This document shows, in pieces, positions 36,599 through 46,347 of a stretch of 64,000 nucleotides of DNA; positions within the stretch are counted from its first letter, which is position 1; each line of letters begins with the position of its first letter. Origin of the DNA: Woeseiaceae bacterium. Lineage in GTDB: Bacteria > Pseudomonadota > Gammaproteobacteria > Steroidobacterales > Woeseiaceae. The position numbers and the translations under genes are program-made. The DNA lies in the NCBI GenBank assembly GCA_024640345.1, contig JAHEFD010000006.1, positions 1-64,000 of the forward strand, read 5' to 3'. The notes under the pieces were generated by a model that was given only the letters and a program-made list of their open reading frames with translations, made no database searches and was not told where the DNA came from.

Positions 36599-37846
36599 AT
36601 GGGCGGTAAATACGAATACTGGATTGGTCGCCGTTACGTGCGATCGCGAAGCAGCAACGGATTCATATCGTTGATCTCTGCGATCTCCATGCTGGGTATC
36701 GCCATCGCCGTTGCCGTGCTGATTGTCGTCCTGTCTGTCGTCAACGGGTTCGAGCGGGAACTGAAAGACCGCCTTTTGGCCATGTCGGCGCATGCCAGTA
36801 TCGAAAGTTCTGAAGAGGGGCTGGCCGACTGGCGGAACTGGGTATTGATCGCTGAAGCGGAACCGGATGTCGCCGCTGCAGCACCATACGTTGACGGCCA
36901 GGGTTTGCTGGTGCATGGCAACCAGCTTAGCGGCGCCGAGTTTCGCGGCATCGACCCGGAACTCGAATCACGGGTGTCGGGGGTCGGTGACACGGTGATC
37001 GAGGGAGATTTGGGTACTCTTGAGGCCGGCAGCTTCAATATTGTGCTGGGGGTGGAGTTGGCCGACGAACTGCGGGCGTCGATTGGCGACAAAATTACAT
37101 TGACCCTTGCACAAGGGATCGTAACGCCGGCAGGGGTCGTCCCGAGAACCAGGCGGTTCACTGTTAGCGGCATTTATCGGGTCGGCATGTATGAGTTCGA
37201 TCGGCGACTCGCATTCATTAATATTTCCGACTCACAAAAACTGTTTCGTCTCGGAGACGATGTCAGCGGTATTCGGTTGGCGGTAACCGAAGTTTTTGAT
37301 GCGCCTCAAATCGTCCGCCGGGCGGCGATCGCCGGCGGCGGCGGAGTGCTGGTCAGCGACTGGACCCGACGCCACATCAATTTTTTTCGCTCTATTCAGA
37401 TTACGAAGTCAATATTGTTCGTTATCCTGTTGATGGTTGTTGCCGTTGCGTCATTCAACATCGTGTCGACCCTGGTCATGGTGGTTAAAGACAAGCAGTC
37501 CGATATCGCCATTCTGAGAACCGTGGGCGCAACGCCGGGCGATATTCTGCGAGTGTTTATGACACAAGGAACGATCATTGGAGTGCTGGGGACGCTTACA
37601 GGCATGGTTGCCGGGATATTGTTGTCCTTGAACCTGGAAGACATTGTGAAATTTATGGAAGCAACGTTTGGAATTAAATTTTTGGCCGCCGATGTCTATT
37701 TCATCAGCGACCTGCCAGCCGATCTCAGGGTGAAAGATATAGTGCAGATCTGTTCGATCGCGTTGGCGCTTGCCCTGCTGTCAACTTTGTATCCGGCCTG
37801 GCGCGGTGCGCGAACCTCGCCTGCGGAGGCGCTGCGATATGAGTGA
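36599..37846 (+). CDS. lolE: Lipoprotein-releasing ABC permease LolE (second copy)
   Basis: 415-aa paralogue of the preceding protein with the same topology: one N-terminal helix, periplasmic domain and three C-terminal helices, the coupling motif VKDKQSDIAILRTVGATPGD, and the end YPAWRGARTSPAEALRYE. The shared LSVVNGFERELKDRLLAMSA confirms the family. Which copy is LolC and which LolE is assigned by gene order only; two distinct permeases indicate the heterodimeric LolCDE type. Its end overlaps lolD by 8 bases. Confidence 0.93.
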   Translation: MGGKYEYWIGRRYVRSRSSNGFISLISAISMLGIAIAVAVLIVVLSVVNGFERELKDRLLAMSAHASIESSEEGLADWRNWVLIAEAEPDVAAAAPYVDGQGLLVHGNQLSGAEFRGIDPELESRVSGVGDTVIEGDLGTLEAGSFNIVLGVELADELRASIGDKITLTLAQGIVTPAGVVPRTRRFTVSGIYRVGMYEFDRRLAFINISDSQKLFRLGDDVSGIRLAVTEVFDAPQIVRRAAIAGGGGVLVSDWTRRHINFFRSIQITKSILFVILLMVVAVASFNIVSTLVMVVKDKQSDIAILRTVGATPGDILRVFMTQGTIIGVLGTLTGMVAGILLSLNLEDIVKFMEATFGIKFLAADVYFISDLPADLRVKDIVQICSIALALALLSTLYPAWRGARTSPAEALRYE

Positions 37847-38537
37847 AGCAACAAACGCTGTCCTCGAGTGTCGCGCCGTCGTTCGCCGGTTTCGCGAAGG
37901 CAATTCGACGCTAGAGGTTCTGAGCGGAGTCGACCTGGTTGTCAAACCCGCTGAAAGGCTCGCGATTATCGGAGCATCCGGCTCGGGAAAAACCACGCTG
38001 CTGCAGATCATGGGCGGGCTGGACGAGCCCAGCGAAGGTGACGTGTTCGTCAATGGCCAGACGATGGCCAAGCTCGATGAATCGTCGCGAGGTGCTCTTC
38101 GAAACCAGTACATCGGATTTGTATACCAGTTTCACCACCTTCTCGCTGAATTCAGCGCGGTTGAAAATGTTGCGATGCCGCTGATGATCCGGCGCGTCAG
38201 GAAAGATGACGCTTTGTCACAAGCCGCAGCCTTGCTCGACCGGGTGGGGCTGGGCGAGCGGCTGGATCACAAACCGGGTGAGCTATCCGGTGGTGAACGC
38301 CAGCGCGCCGCTGTTGCGCGAGCGCTGATTACGAGGCCAAAGCTTGTCCTTGCCGACGAGCCGACAGGTAATCTCGATGCGGGGAACGGCGAGCATGTTT
38401 TGCGTTTGATGCTTGAGCTGAATGAGGAGCTTCAAACCAGCCTGGTCCTTGTCACTCATGATCACTCAATTGCAAGGCAGATGGATCGAGTCCTGATTCT
38501 GGAAAACGGCCGGCTTCGTGAGTTTGCCGGAAATTAG
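37839..38537 (+). CDS. lolD: Lipoprotein-releasing ABC ATPase LolD
   Basis: ATPase of LolCDE. 232 aa; Walker A IGASGSGKTTLLQIMGGL, Q-loop region YQFHHLLAEFSAVENVAMPL (typical of the LolD/MacB family), signature LSGGERQRAAVARAL, Walker B LVLADEPTGNLD and switch His VTHDH. The frame extends back to 37770 inside lolE, but ATG 37839 gives the family start. Its stop overlaps the convergent DUF2062 gene by 4 bases. Confidence 0.96.
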   Translation: MSEATNAVLECRAVVRRFREGNSTLEVLSGVDLVVKPAERLAIIGASGSGKTTLLQIMGGLDEPSEGDVFVNGQTMAKLDESSRGALRNQYIGFVYQFHHLLAEFSAVENVAMPLMIRRVRKDDALSQAAALLDRVGLGERLDHKPGELSGGERQRAAVARALITRPKLVLADEPTGNLDAGNGEHVLRLMLELNEELQTSLVLVTHDHSIARQMDRVLILENGRLREFAGN

Positions 38538-39052
38538 TCCGGCTTCCGCCGTCGACGCCTGGCAAGGTACCCGGAGATCGATGCACGCCACAGCAAATCA
38601 AGCGCAATAAATCCGACGAGCGAAAGAAGGGCCCCCAGAACGACACCGCCAAGAATCATCGGCTGCCAGATATAGACGAATCTGTCGAATAGCCAGGCGA
38701 ATGACATTTCGAACTCAAACGGCCTCGGCTCCTGCCGCAACAAATACTGCCCGAGAGAAAACGCCAGGTAATACATCGGTCCCATCGTAAAGGGGTTGAC
38801 GACGATCGTAGAGAGGGCGGCGACGGGAATATTCACTCTGAGTGCGAGAGCGAGCAATGCGGCGGCAAGCATGTGCCCTGGAAAGGGCAGGTAGGCTACG
38901 AATAATCCCAGCGCGAAAGCGGGCACTACGTTACGACGGCGAATCACCCACAAATTCGGGTCGTGAATCAAATCGCCGAAGGGCGCCAGCCACCATTGAG
39001 CCTTGAGTCGTTCGCGTTTCATGGCGAATTTTCGAAAAAATCGTCTTGGCAT
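38534..39052 (-). CDS. DUF2062 membrane protein
   Basis: 172-aa inner-membrane protein of the DUF2062 family. The block NVVPAFALGLFVAYLPFPGH begins the first hydrophobic helix, followed by NIPVAALSTIVVNPFTMGPM (the family's NP-x-T turn) and a C-terminal helix around 130-155; the C-terminus is strongly basic. Function is unknown; homologues lie between lolCDE and comEC in Pseudomonas, the position seen here. Convergent and overlapping with lolD. Confidence 0.82.
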   Translation of the reverse strand: MPRRFFRKFAMKRERLKAQWWLAPFGDLIHDPNLWVIRRRNVVPAFALGLFVAYLPFPGHMLAAALLALALRVNIPVAALSTIVVNPFTMGPMYYLAFSLGQYLLRQEPRPFEFEMSFAWLFDRFVYIWQPMILGGVVLGALLSLVGFIALDLLWRASISGYLARRRRRKPD

Positions 39053-39135
39053 CGGTGCGTGGCTTTGTTTTGATCAGTTGTACTGGTTCAGTATCGTGAG
39101 CGGCATCATAACGATAAACCGCAGGGAAGCGGGAA

Positions 39136-41448
39136 ATGCTTCTGTTATGCTTTTGCGCACTCGCGGGCGCCTATTCGCTTTCTATTATTCCACAGTTGCC
39201 GTCCACGAATTTTTTCCTGGCGTCGCTACTTGTTTCGACAGCCTTTCTGTCATTTCGAAAATTCCGGCCAGCAACCTGTTTCGTGATTGGTGCAGGCGTG
39301 ATGGGCATTGCCTCGGTGGCGCAGCTTGCCGATCGGCTCGATGCCGCATTGCAGGGAACGTCGGTCACCTTTTCAGCCGCGGTTGAAACATTTCCAGAAG
39401 GAGATGGGACATCGGTGCGCTTTCTTGTTCGTCCGCTTGGCAGGGACGATCTACCGCGTCGAATTCGCCTGTCCTGGTTCAGGCCGGATTCAATACCAGC
39501 TATCGGAGAAACCTGGCGGTTTCATGCCCGTCTCAAGCGTCCCCGTGGCTACGCCAATCCCGGCGGGTTCGACTATGAAGGCTGGCTTTTTCGCGAACGG
39601 ATCGGTGCGACGGGCTATGTCGAAGCCAGTGCCCCAAGTTATCGGATTCATGGTGAGCCTCCGGGGTTTGTGAACCGGATCCGGGCACGGTTTGTCGCTC
39701 GGGTGGCATCCGCGTTGCCGCCTGACGACGCAGCGGCGGTTCTGATGGCGATCGGCGTAGGCGCGCGTCACCGGATCGACAGCGAACACTGGGACCTTTA
39801 TGCGCGCACCGGCACAAGCCATCTCATGGCCATTTCGGGCCTTCATATTGGCCTGGCGGCGAGCTGCGCCTACCTGGCTTGCTGGGCGCTGTTTGCTCCT
39901 TTCTGCTCGCGACAAAACCTGCGGGATCGGGCGATCGCGGGCGCAATCGTGGCTGCCGTGACATACGCAAGCTTATCCGGATTTGCCGTTCCGGCACGGA
40001 GGTCGCTGCTGATGGTCCTGGCAGCGGGGTTGGCCTTGCTGCTTCGTCGTCGTATGCGCCCATCGTTTTTGCTGGCATTTCCCTGTCTGCTGGTCTTTAT
40101 AACGGACCCGATCGCGATTCTGACCCCTGGCTTCAAATTGTCGTTCTCCGCGGTCGCAATCCTTTTTCTTCTCGCCAGACAGCATGTCATGTCCACGGGG
40201 GCAGGACGATTTCCCTCGGCGGGAACGCCCCTGGCTGCCGTCCGAAGCCTGGTGCGGTTGCAGCTCGCGCTCTGCACTGGCCTGTTTCCGTTGACGGTCC
40301 TTATATTCGACCGTTTCGCTCTGCTCGCGCCGGTGGCCAACATGCTGGTGCTGCCGCTATTTAATTTTGTCACTGTCCCCCTGACCCTCCTGGGAGCTCT
40401 TCTCGATGGTCCACTGGAGGATGCCGGCCAGTTTGTCCTGTCGCTGGCTCACGGCAGCATCAGGGCCGTCCTGTGGCTGGTGACAACCTTGGGTGGCCTT
40501 GAAGCTGCGAGTTACGCGACCAGGCATCTTGGACCAGTGATGAAATTGGTGACCCTCGTACCGCTGATCTTTGTCCTGCTGCCTCCGGGCTGGCCCGGCC
40601 GATACCTGGCCTTCGTCGCTGTCGTAGCCGTATTGGTCCACAAACCGTTACCGCCGCCGGAGGGTTGTCTCGATTATCACGTTCTCGATGTTGGCCAGGG
40701 TCTCGCCGTCGTGTTGCAGACCCATCGTCATGCAATGCTGTTCGACACGGGGCCTTCTTTTCTGTCCGGCAGTAACACGGCCGAGATTGTTGTGCTCCCG
40801 TATCTTTACGGCAAGGGCATTGATCGACTCGACAGGTTGATGATCAGTCATGGTGATCTCGATCATGCCGGCGGTGCGAGATCGATTGTTACCGGCACCG
40901 AGGTTGATGACGTGCTGGTTGGTGAGGAACTGACGGTCATTGACCAGGTACAGCGGCAATGTATCGCCGGCCAGCAGTGGGATTGGGATGGAATTGCCTT
41001 TGAAGTCATCCATCCGCGGCACAAAGCGCCCTGGAATCGTAACAATTCATCGTGCGTGATGCAGGTCGAGGTGGGGGAGTTCAGGCTGCTTCTTCCCGGC
41101 GATATCGAGGCACCGGCAGAGAAACTGCTGGTGCACCTTAAGATGATCACTGAGACCGATGTCGTCATCGTTCCGCACCATGGCAGCAAAACCTCATCCA
41201 GCGAGCCTTTTGTCAACGCCACGCGTGCCGGGCTTGCGATCGTCTCGAGCGGCTACAGGAACCGCTGGGAATTCCCAAAACCGGAGGTCATCGCTCGCTG
41301 GCGGGCGGCTGGTGCGAATGTCCTGAATACGGCCACTGCCGGTGCTGCGAGTCAGCGAATTTGCGTCGACGCCGGGGCGGGGCCTGTCCGTCTGCAGCGC
41401 CTGGCAGGACAACGATATTGGCACGAAGTACCGGCCTTGCTGCCCTGA
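39136..41448 (+). CDS. comEC: DNA internalization protein ComEC/Rec2
   Basis: Inner-membrane channel for uptake of single-stranded DNA in natural transformation. 770 aa in the usual order: N-terminal helices and DUF4131 domain (about 1-190), the competence domain with HLMAISGLHIGLAASCAYLA and many helices (about 200-490), and a C-terminal metallo-beta-lactamase domain with MISHGDLDHAGGARSIV and VIVPHHGSKTSSSEPFV. All catalytic metal motifs are visible, so the gene looks intact; competence itself also needs type IV pili and DprA, which are not in the window. Confidence 0.95.
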   Translation: MLLLCFCALAGAYSLSIIPQLPSTNFFLASLLVSTAFLSFRKFRPATCFVIGAGVMGIASVAQLADRLDAALQGTSVTFSAAVETFPEGDGTSVRFLVRPLGRDDLPRRIRLSWFRPDSIPAIGETWRFHARLKRPRGYANPGGFDYEGWLFRERIGATGYVEASAPSYRIHGEPPGFVNRIRARFVARVASALPPDDAAAVLMAIGVGARHRIDSEHWDLYARTGTSHLMAISGLHIGLAASCAYLACWALFAPFCSRQNLRDRAIAGAIVAAVTYASLSGFAVPARRSLLMVLAAGLALLLRRRMRPSFLLAFPCLLVFITDPIAILTPGFKLSFSAVAILFLLARQHVMSTGAGRFPSAGTPLAAVRSLVRLQLALCTGLFPLTVLIFDRFALLAPVANMLVLPLFNFVTVPLTLLGALLDGPLEDAGQFVLSLAHGSIRAVLWLVTTLGGLEAASYATRHLGPVMKLVTLVPLIFVLLPPGWPGRYLAFVAVVAVLVHKPLPPPEGCLDYHVLDVGQGLAVVLQTHRHAMLFDTGPSFLSGSNTAEIVVLPYLYGKGIDRLDRLMISHGDLDHAGGARSIVTGTEVDDVLVGEELTVIDQVQRQCIAGQQWDWDGIAFEVIHPRHKAPWNRNNSSCVMQVEVGEFRLLLPGDIEAPAEKLLVHLKMITETDVVIVPHHGSKTSSSEPFVNATRAGLAIVSSGYRNRWEFPKPEVIARWRAAGANVLNTATAGAASQRICVDAGAGPVRLQRLAGQRYWHEVPALLP

Positions 41449-41505
41449 CTGCAGAATTTTCCGGCCGGTCACTGTATATTCCGATTTTCGCTTGAGTCTC
41501 TGTAT

Positions 41506-42141
41506 ATGGTTGAAATCGTTAAAGCTGGCGGCTGGCTGATGGCGCCCATCGTTCTCTGTGCCATCATGGCGCTGGGGATTGTCTTCGAACGCTATTGGAC
41601 ATTGCAGGAAAAGCGCGTCATTCCCGAGGATCTGACGAGCAAGGTCTGGGCGTGGGTCAGCCGCGATGCGCTGGATCAAAGCCAGATCCAGACCCTTCAT
41701 CAAGGTTCGCCCCTGGGACAAATACTCGCCGCCGGCCTGATTAATCGCGATCGAGAGCGTGCCGTGATGAAAGACAGTATCGAGGATACGGGCCGACATG
41801 TTGTGCACGAGATGGAGCGGTACCTGGATACTCTTGGCACGATCGCCGCAATTACCCCGCTGCTTGGCCTGCTGGGCACCGTTATCGGTATGGTCAAGGT
41901 TTTCACCGCAATTACCACGCACGGCGTAGGCGACCCTACAGTGCTGGCCGGTGGAATCGCAGAAGCACTCATCACTACCGGTGCGGGTCTGACGGTCGCC
42001 ATACCGGCGTTGATCGGCTACCGGTATTTTCGCAATCGGGTGGATTCACTCGTCGTCGAAATGGAGAAAGAGGCGATCAAACTCGTCGAAGCGCTGCATC
42101 GGCGGCAGGACAAGAAACCAGTTACCGGTAAGAAGAAATGA
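41506..42141 (+). CDS. exbB: ExbB/TolQ-type proton channel
   Basis: 211 aa, three transmembrane helices (about 10-28, 105-128, 150-173) with the large cytosolic loop between the first and second. The core TLGTIAAITPLLGLLGTVIG and GIAEALITTGAGLTVAIPAL is the MotA/TolQ/ExbB signature. It energises an outer-membrane transporter or envelope process with ExbD, using the proton gradient. The location between comEC and msbA-lpxK, as in Pseudomonas, hints at an envelope role rather than iron uptake (inference). Confidence 0.92.
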   Translation: MVEIVKAGGWLMAPIVLCAIMALGIVFERYWTLQEKRVIPEDLTSKVWAWVSRDALDQSQIQTLHQGSPLGQILAAGLINRDRERAVMKDSIEDTGRHVVHEMERYLDTLGTIAAITPLLGLLGTVIGMVKVFTAITTHGVGDPTVLAGGIAEALITTGAGLTVAIPALIGYRYFRNRVDSLVVEMEKEAIKLVEALHRRQDKKPVTGKKK

Positions 42142-42563
42142 GATTGAGTCTTCGGGCCAGGGCGGAGCCGGAAGTCAATATGACATCCCTGATAGATGTC
42201 GTCCTTCTTTTGCTTATCTTTTTCATGGTGTCGACCAGCTTCGTAAAGCAGTCGCAAATTTCGATTCGCCTGCCGGAGGCGGAGAGTGCGTCCGTCGTTG
42301 AAGAAGTACCGGTACAAATCGATATCATGATCACCGAGCAGGGAACTTATCTCGTCAATAACCGGGAGTTGGTCAACAGCCGACCGGAAACCATTCGTAA
42401 TGCGCTGCAGAAAGTATCCGGCGGCGACAGCAGTTTGCCATTGACGATCAGCGCGGACGCCAATGCACGACATCAGCATGTTGTTACCGCAATGGACGTG
42501 GCCGGCAAATTGGGATTTACCAAAATCAGCATCGCAACGATCAACGACCCGGTCGAGCAGTGA
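42138..42563 (+). CDS. exbD: ExbD/TolR-type biopolymer transport protein
   Basis: 141-aa partner of the preceding channel protein. A single N-terminal helix follows EPEVNMTSLIDVVLLLLIFF, which carries the essential Asp (LIDVV) of ExbD/TolR; the rest is a periplasmic dimerisation domain with ISADANARHQHVVTAMDVAG. The ATG overlaps the exbB stop by 4 bases. msbA starts 6 bases downstream, so exbBD and the lipid A genes are one transcription unit. Confidence 0.92.
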   Translation: MRLSLRARAEPEVNMTSLIDVVLLLLIFFMVSTSFVKQSQISIRLPEAESASVVEEVPVQIDIMITEQGTYLVNNRELVNSRPETIRNALQKVSGGDSSLPLTISADANARHQHVVTAMDVAGKLGFTKISIATINDPVEQ

Positions 42564-42569
42564 TCGCCA

Positions 42570-44336
42570 GTGGATAGCGGTCTCAATCCACGCGTCAGGG
42601 CGGTTTACGGGCGACTCTGGCGTTACGTATTGCCGCACAAGGTGATCGGTCTGATTGCCGTCGTGGCGATGGCTGCGACGGCCGCTGTGGAAGGCGGAAT
42701 GGTGTGGCTGGTCGAGCCATTAATGGACGAGACGCTCATTGCGCACAACCTGGAAACCGTCCAGTGGATGCCATTCGCGTTCGTGGCTGTTTTTATCGGA
42801 CGTGGTATAAGCGGTTTCGCCACGGAAATATCGCTTGGCTGGATAGGGCGAAGTGTCATCAGCAATTTGCGTCGAGATGTTTTTCGCAAATTCCTGACTT
42901 TGCCCACTCGCTATATCGAAACACATTCATCTGGCCCAATGCTGTCGCGCATGACCTACAACGTCGAAATGGTCGCCGAGTCGGTAACCAATGTCGTTAC
43001 AGTCTTGATTCGGGATTTCCTGACAGTCTGCGTTTCAATTGCAATCATGATTTATCAGAGCCCGCGCCTGTTCATGTTCATACTGGTTCTGCTGCCGGTT
43101 ATTGCCTTGCTTATCCAGGTTCTGGGCAAAGCGTTTCGTCGTTACAGCGGCCGCATACAGGACTCCATCGGTGAAGTGACCCAAGTGACCGATGAGGTCT
43201 TATCAGGTAACCGGGTAGTGAAAATCTTTGGCGGTCATGAGTACGAAATGGATCGTCTCGTCGAAGTTGATGAGCGAAATCGTCGTCAGAACCTGAAGCT
43301 GATCCGTTCACGCGCATCCGGTGTTGCCGTTACCCAGGTTATTTTTGGCCTCGGAATTGCCGGGGTAATCTTTGCGGCAGGCAACGAGTCTATCAATGGC
43401 GACCTTAGCCCTGGCAGCTTCATGTCATTTTTTGGTGCGATGATGTTAATGCTTCAGCCGTTGCGCCGTATCAACAACATCAATGCAGTATTGCAACGTG
43501 GCATTGCGGCAGGTGACAGCCTGTTTAAAATAATCGACGAGCCTGACGAAATCGATTCCGGTACTTATGTCGCCGAAAAAGTTCGTGGCACTGTTGAATT
43601 TCGTCACGTCAGTTTTTCATACAAAAGCGAGAATGCGCCGGTGCTGAGCGATGTGTCGTTCAAGGTCGAGGCCGGAAAGTCTATCGCTATCGTCGGTCAT
43701 TCGGGCAGTGGCAAGACGACTCTTGCAGGGTTGCTGCCGCGATTCTACGACGCCGACTCAGGTGAGATTCTGCTCGACGGCGTGTCCGTTCGGGACTATG
43801 AGCTTTCGAATCTTCGTTCAAACATCAGCTTCGTGAGCCAGGATATTGTCCTGTTCAACGATTCGATCGAGAATAATCTCGCCTATGGCCAGCTGCGATA
43901 TTGCAGTCGTTCGCAGATACTTGAAGCAGCCGAAGCGGCGCATGTTATTGATTTCGTCAAGGAGCTTCCGAACGGATTTGAAACCGTTGTTGGCGATCGT
44001 GGCGTGCTGTTATCGGGTGGGCAGCGTCAACGGGTCGCAATCGGTCGAGCTTTACTGAAAAACGCGCCGATACTCATTCTCGATGAGGCAACTTCTTCAC
44101 TGGATACCAAGTCGGAGCGACGTATCCAGCAGGCCCTCGAACAGCTGATGACCGACAGAACAACATTGGTTATCGCACACCGCTTGTCGACGGTTGAGAA
44201 CGCCGACCAGATTATCGTGCTCGATGATGGTCGAATCGTGGAGTCGGGTACGCATCGCGAGTTGCTGAAAGTCGACGGGCACTATGCTTCACTTTACCGC
44301 ATGCAATTCAGCGAAGAGCTTGCCGAAAAATCTTGA
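42570..44336 (+). CDS. msbA: Lipid A export ABC transporter MsbA
   Basis: Homodimeric flippase for lipid A-core. 588 aa: six transmembrane helices (about 20-300) and an ATPase domain with Walker A IVGHSGSGKTTLAGLLPRFY, Q-loop ISFVSQDIVLFNDSIENN, signature LLSGGQRQRVAIGRALL, Walker B ILILDEATSSLD and switch IAHRLST. GTG start at 42570. The stop overlaps the TTG start of lpxK. Confidence 0.95.
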   Translation: MDSGLNPRVRAVYGRLWRYVLPHKVIGLIAVVAMAATAAVEGGMVWLVEPLMDETLIAHNLETVQWMPFAFVAVFIGRGISGFATEISLGWIGRSVISNLRRDVFRKFLTLPTRYIETHSSGPMLSRMTYNVEMVAESVTNVVTVLIRDFLTVCVSIAIMIYQSPRLFMFILVLLPVIALLIQVLGKAFRRYSGRIQDSIGEVTQVTDEVLSGNRVVKIFGGHEYEMDRLVEVDERNRRQNLKLIRSRASGVAVTQVIFGLGIAGVIFAAGNESINGDLSPGSFMSFFGAMMLMLQPLRRINNINAVLQRGIAAGDSLFKIIDEPDEIDSGTYVAEKVRGTVEFRHVSFSYKSENAPVLSDVSFKVEAGKSIAIVGHSGSGKTTLAGLLPRFYDADSGEILLDGVSVRDYELSNLRSNISFVSQDIVLFNDSIENNLAYGQLRYCSRSQILEAAEAAHVIDFVKELPNGFETVVGDRGVLLSGGQRQRVAIGRALLKNAPILILDEATSSLDTKSERRIQQALEQLMTDRTTLVIAHRLSTVENADQIIVLDDGRIVESGTHRELLKVDGHYASLYRMQFSEELAEKS

Positions 44337-45373
44337 GTCGCTCCAATGACAACTGGGTAGACAGGATCTGGTACGGCCATTCGCCGTTGGTCTGGTTATT
44401 TGTGCCGCTTAGCTTGTTGTACAAGGCCATTATTGCAGGTAAAGCTTACCTTTATCGGTCGGGCCTGAAGAAGGCTCAACGAGTTTCCGTTCCGGTGATC
44501 ATCATTGGCAACATCACGGCCGGTGGCACGGGGAAGACACCGCTCACGATCTGGTTGGCGAAGAATTTGAAGGAAAGAGGATTTACGCCCGGAATCATCA
44601 GCCGAGGCTACCGGGGCAAGGTCGGTGCCGTCCCAGTCAGCGCAAACGCCTCGAGTGATCCCGCTGTCGTGGGCGACGAGGCGATCTTGCTGGCGACGGC
44701 AAGCGATTGCCTGGTCGTGGTTCATCCAGACCGGGTTGCTGCCGCGATCAAGGCAATTGATACAGGGGTCGATGTAATCATCGCCGATGACGGGCTGCAG
44801 CATAGCCGCCTGGCACGGGACTGCGAGATAGCGGTAATTGACGGGCATCGCGGCTTCGGAAACGGGCGGCTTCTGCCTGCAGGGCCATTGAGGGAGAAGC
44901 CGACGCGACTGGATTCAGTCGACAAGGTTGTTGTTCAGCGTGCGGCAAGAGAACCCAGAGAAGTTTTGCGTCGAACCTCGGATCGACGCCCCTTTCATTT
45001 TGACCTCAAGCCGATTTCGCTTCGTCGCCTGGATGGCTCGGAGAGCCGGACGCTCGCGGAATTTACCGGGCGAAAAGTACATGCGGTTGCCGGTATCGGA
45101 AACCCGAATCGATTTTTTCGCGTGCTCGAAGCAAATGGACTGATCGTCAAGCGCCATCCATTGCCGGATCACGCCAGGATTCTGCCGAGCGATGTAATGT
45201 TCGACGATGATCTGGATGTCGTAATGACGGCAAAAGATGCCGTAAAATGTCGTTTTCCTGAAGCCGGAAAATGTTGGGCTGTGGATGCCGATGTTGAATT
45301 CGAAGGCGAGGGAGGGGACATGCTTCTGCAATTGATACTGGATAAGATTTCCGCGGCGAGGTCTGCTGCGTGA
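44333..45373 (+). CDS. lpxK: Tetraacyldisaccharide 4'-kinase LpxK
   Basis: Phosphorylates the 4' position of the lipid A disaccharide at the inner face of the membrane. 346 aa. An N-terminal hydrophobic segment (SPLVWLFVPLSLLYKAIIAG) is followed by the P-loop GNITAGGTGKTPLTIW, then RGYRGK and IIADDGLQHSRLARDCEIAV (catalytic DDGLQH). TTG start overlapping the msbA stop; its own stop overlaps the kdsB start, so msbA, lpxK and kdsB are coupled. Confidence 0.95.
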   Translation: MSRSNDNWVDRIWYGHSPLVWLFVPLSLLYKAIIAGKAYLYRSGLKKAQRVSVPVIIIGNITAGGTGKTPLTIWLAKNLKERGFTPGIISRGYRGKVGAVPVSANASSDPAVVGDEAILLATASDCLVVVHPDRVAAAIKAIDTGVDVIIADDGLQHSRLARDCEIAVIDGHRGFGNGRLLPAGPLREKPTRLDSVDKVVVQRAAREPREVLRRTSDRRPFHFDLKPISLRRLDGSESRTLAEFTGRKVHAVAGIGNPNRFFRVLEANGLIVKRHPLPDHARILPSDVMFDDDLDVVMTAKDAVKCRFPEAGKCWAVDADVEFEGEGGDMLLQLILDKISAARSAA

Positions 45374-46122
45374 CCGAATTCGTTGTCGTCATCCCTGCGC
45401 GCTTTGCATCCGAAAGACTGCCCGGTAAACCACTGCGAATGATTGCCGGTAAAACCATGTTGCAACACGTCTATGAGCGTGGGACGGAAAGTGGTGCGAG
45501 CGAAGTAGTTATCGCGACCGATGATGATCGAATAGCGGAAGTCGCGTCTTCGATATCAGCGAAATGTTACATGACCTCGGCGGATCACAAATCGGGTACG
45601 GATCGCCTTGCGGAGGTTGCGCGTGCTGCCGATTGGCCGGATGAAAGGATCGTCGTTAACTTGCAGGGCGATGAACCGCTGATGCAGCCGGAACTGATTG
45701 ACCAATGTGCTTCGCTCCTGGCTGACAAAAGAGCAGACGTCGGGACGCTGGCGTCACCAATTCAATCGGATCAGGATTTTCGCAATCCAAACATCGTTAA
45801 GGCTGTCGTTGATAATTTCGGATTCGCGTTGTACTTCAGTCGGGCCGCAATTCCCTTCGCGCGGTCGGAAAAATCGGCGTCGCTGGCGCGCGAATCAGCG
45901 CTGCATCATCACGGAATTTATGCCTATCGGAATTCAGTGCTGCAGGAGATTGTTGCGGCCAGCCAGTCACCGCTGGAGGTTGCAGAACAACTGGAACAGC
46001 TACGCGCGTTGAGCCTGGGGATGAGAATCAAGGTTGGAATTCCCGCCTTGCGCCCCGGTCCGGGAGTGGATACGGAAGAAGACCTGGCGGATGCCGAGCG
46101 ATTGCTGGCATTGCGGGACTAA
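45370..46122 (+). CDS. kdsB: CMP-KDO synthetase KdsB
   Basis: Activates 3-deoxy-D-manno-octulosonate with CTP for LPS core synthesis. 250 aa. The N-terminal nucleotide site VVIPARFASERLPGKPLRMI and the motifs VNLQGDEPLMQPELID and GIYAYRNSVLQ are diagnostic. GTG start overlapping lpxK (GTGA). In Pseudomonas the next genes are ptpA and murB; here an unrelated stretch on the minus strand follows. Confidence 0.96.
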   Translation: MTEFVVVIPARFASERLPGKPLRMIAGKTMLQHVYERGTESGASEVVIATDDDRIAEVASSISAKCYMTSADHKSGTDRLAEVARAADWPDERIVVNLQGDEPLMQPELIDQCASLLADKRADVGTLASPIQSDQDFRNPNIVKAVVDNFGFALYFSRAAIPFARSEKSASLARESALHHHGIYAYRNSVLQEIVAASQSPLEVAEQLEQLRALSLGMRIKVGIPALRPGPGVDTEEDLADAERLLALRD

Positions 46123-46161
46123 CTCGAAGACGTCACGGAAGAAGCGCCGTTTAAACCTCGT

Positions 46162-46347
46162 CTATTCGGCCTGGCCCCTGACGTAGAAGCCGATAAAACA
46201 GAAAACGGGCCCGAAGATTAAGCCGGTAATCTGTCCTGGACCGAACTCGGGGCTGCCACCCAATCCCAGTCCGTCAGCGAATAGCGCTGCCAGCAGGATG
46301 AGTATGCCGACCGCGATCAGCAGGGCTCCCAGGGTCTTGATATGCAT
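46162..46347 (-). CDS. Small two-helix membrane protein
   Basis: 61 aa, two hydrophobic segments (LGALLIAVGILILLAALFAD, about 6-25, and ITGLIFGPVFCFIGFYV, about 40-56) joined by a Gly/Pro-rich turn. I do not recognise a named family. The hydrophobic pattern over the whole length and an uninterrupted frame support a real gene, but no neighbour explains it: kdsB converges from one side and an apparently empty 345-base gap lies on the other. Confidence 0.5.
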   Translation of the reverse strand: MHIKTLGALLIAVGILILLAALFADGLGLGGSPEFGPGQITGLIFGPVFCFIGFYVRGQAE

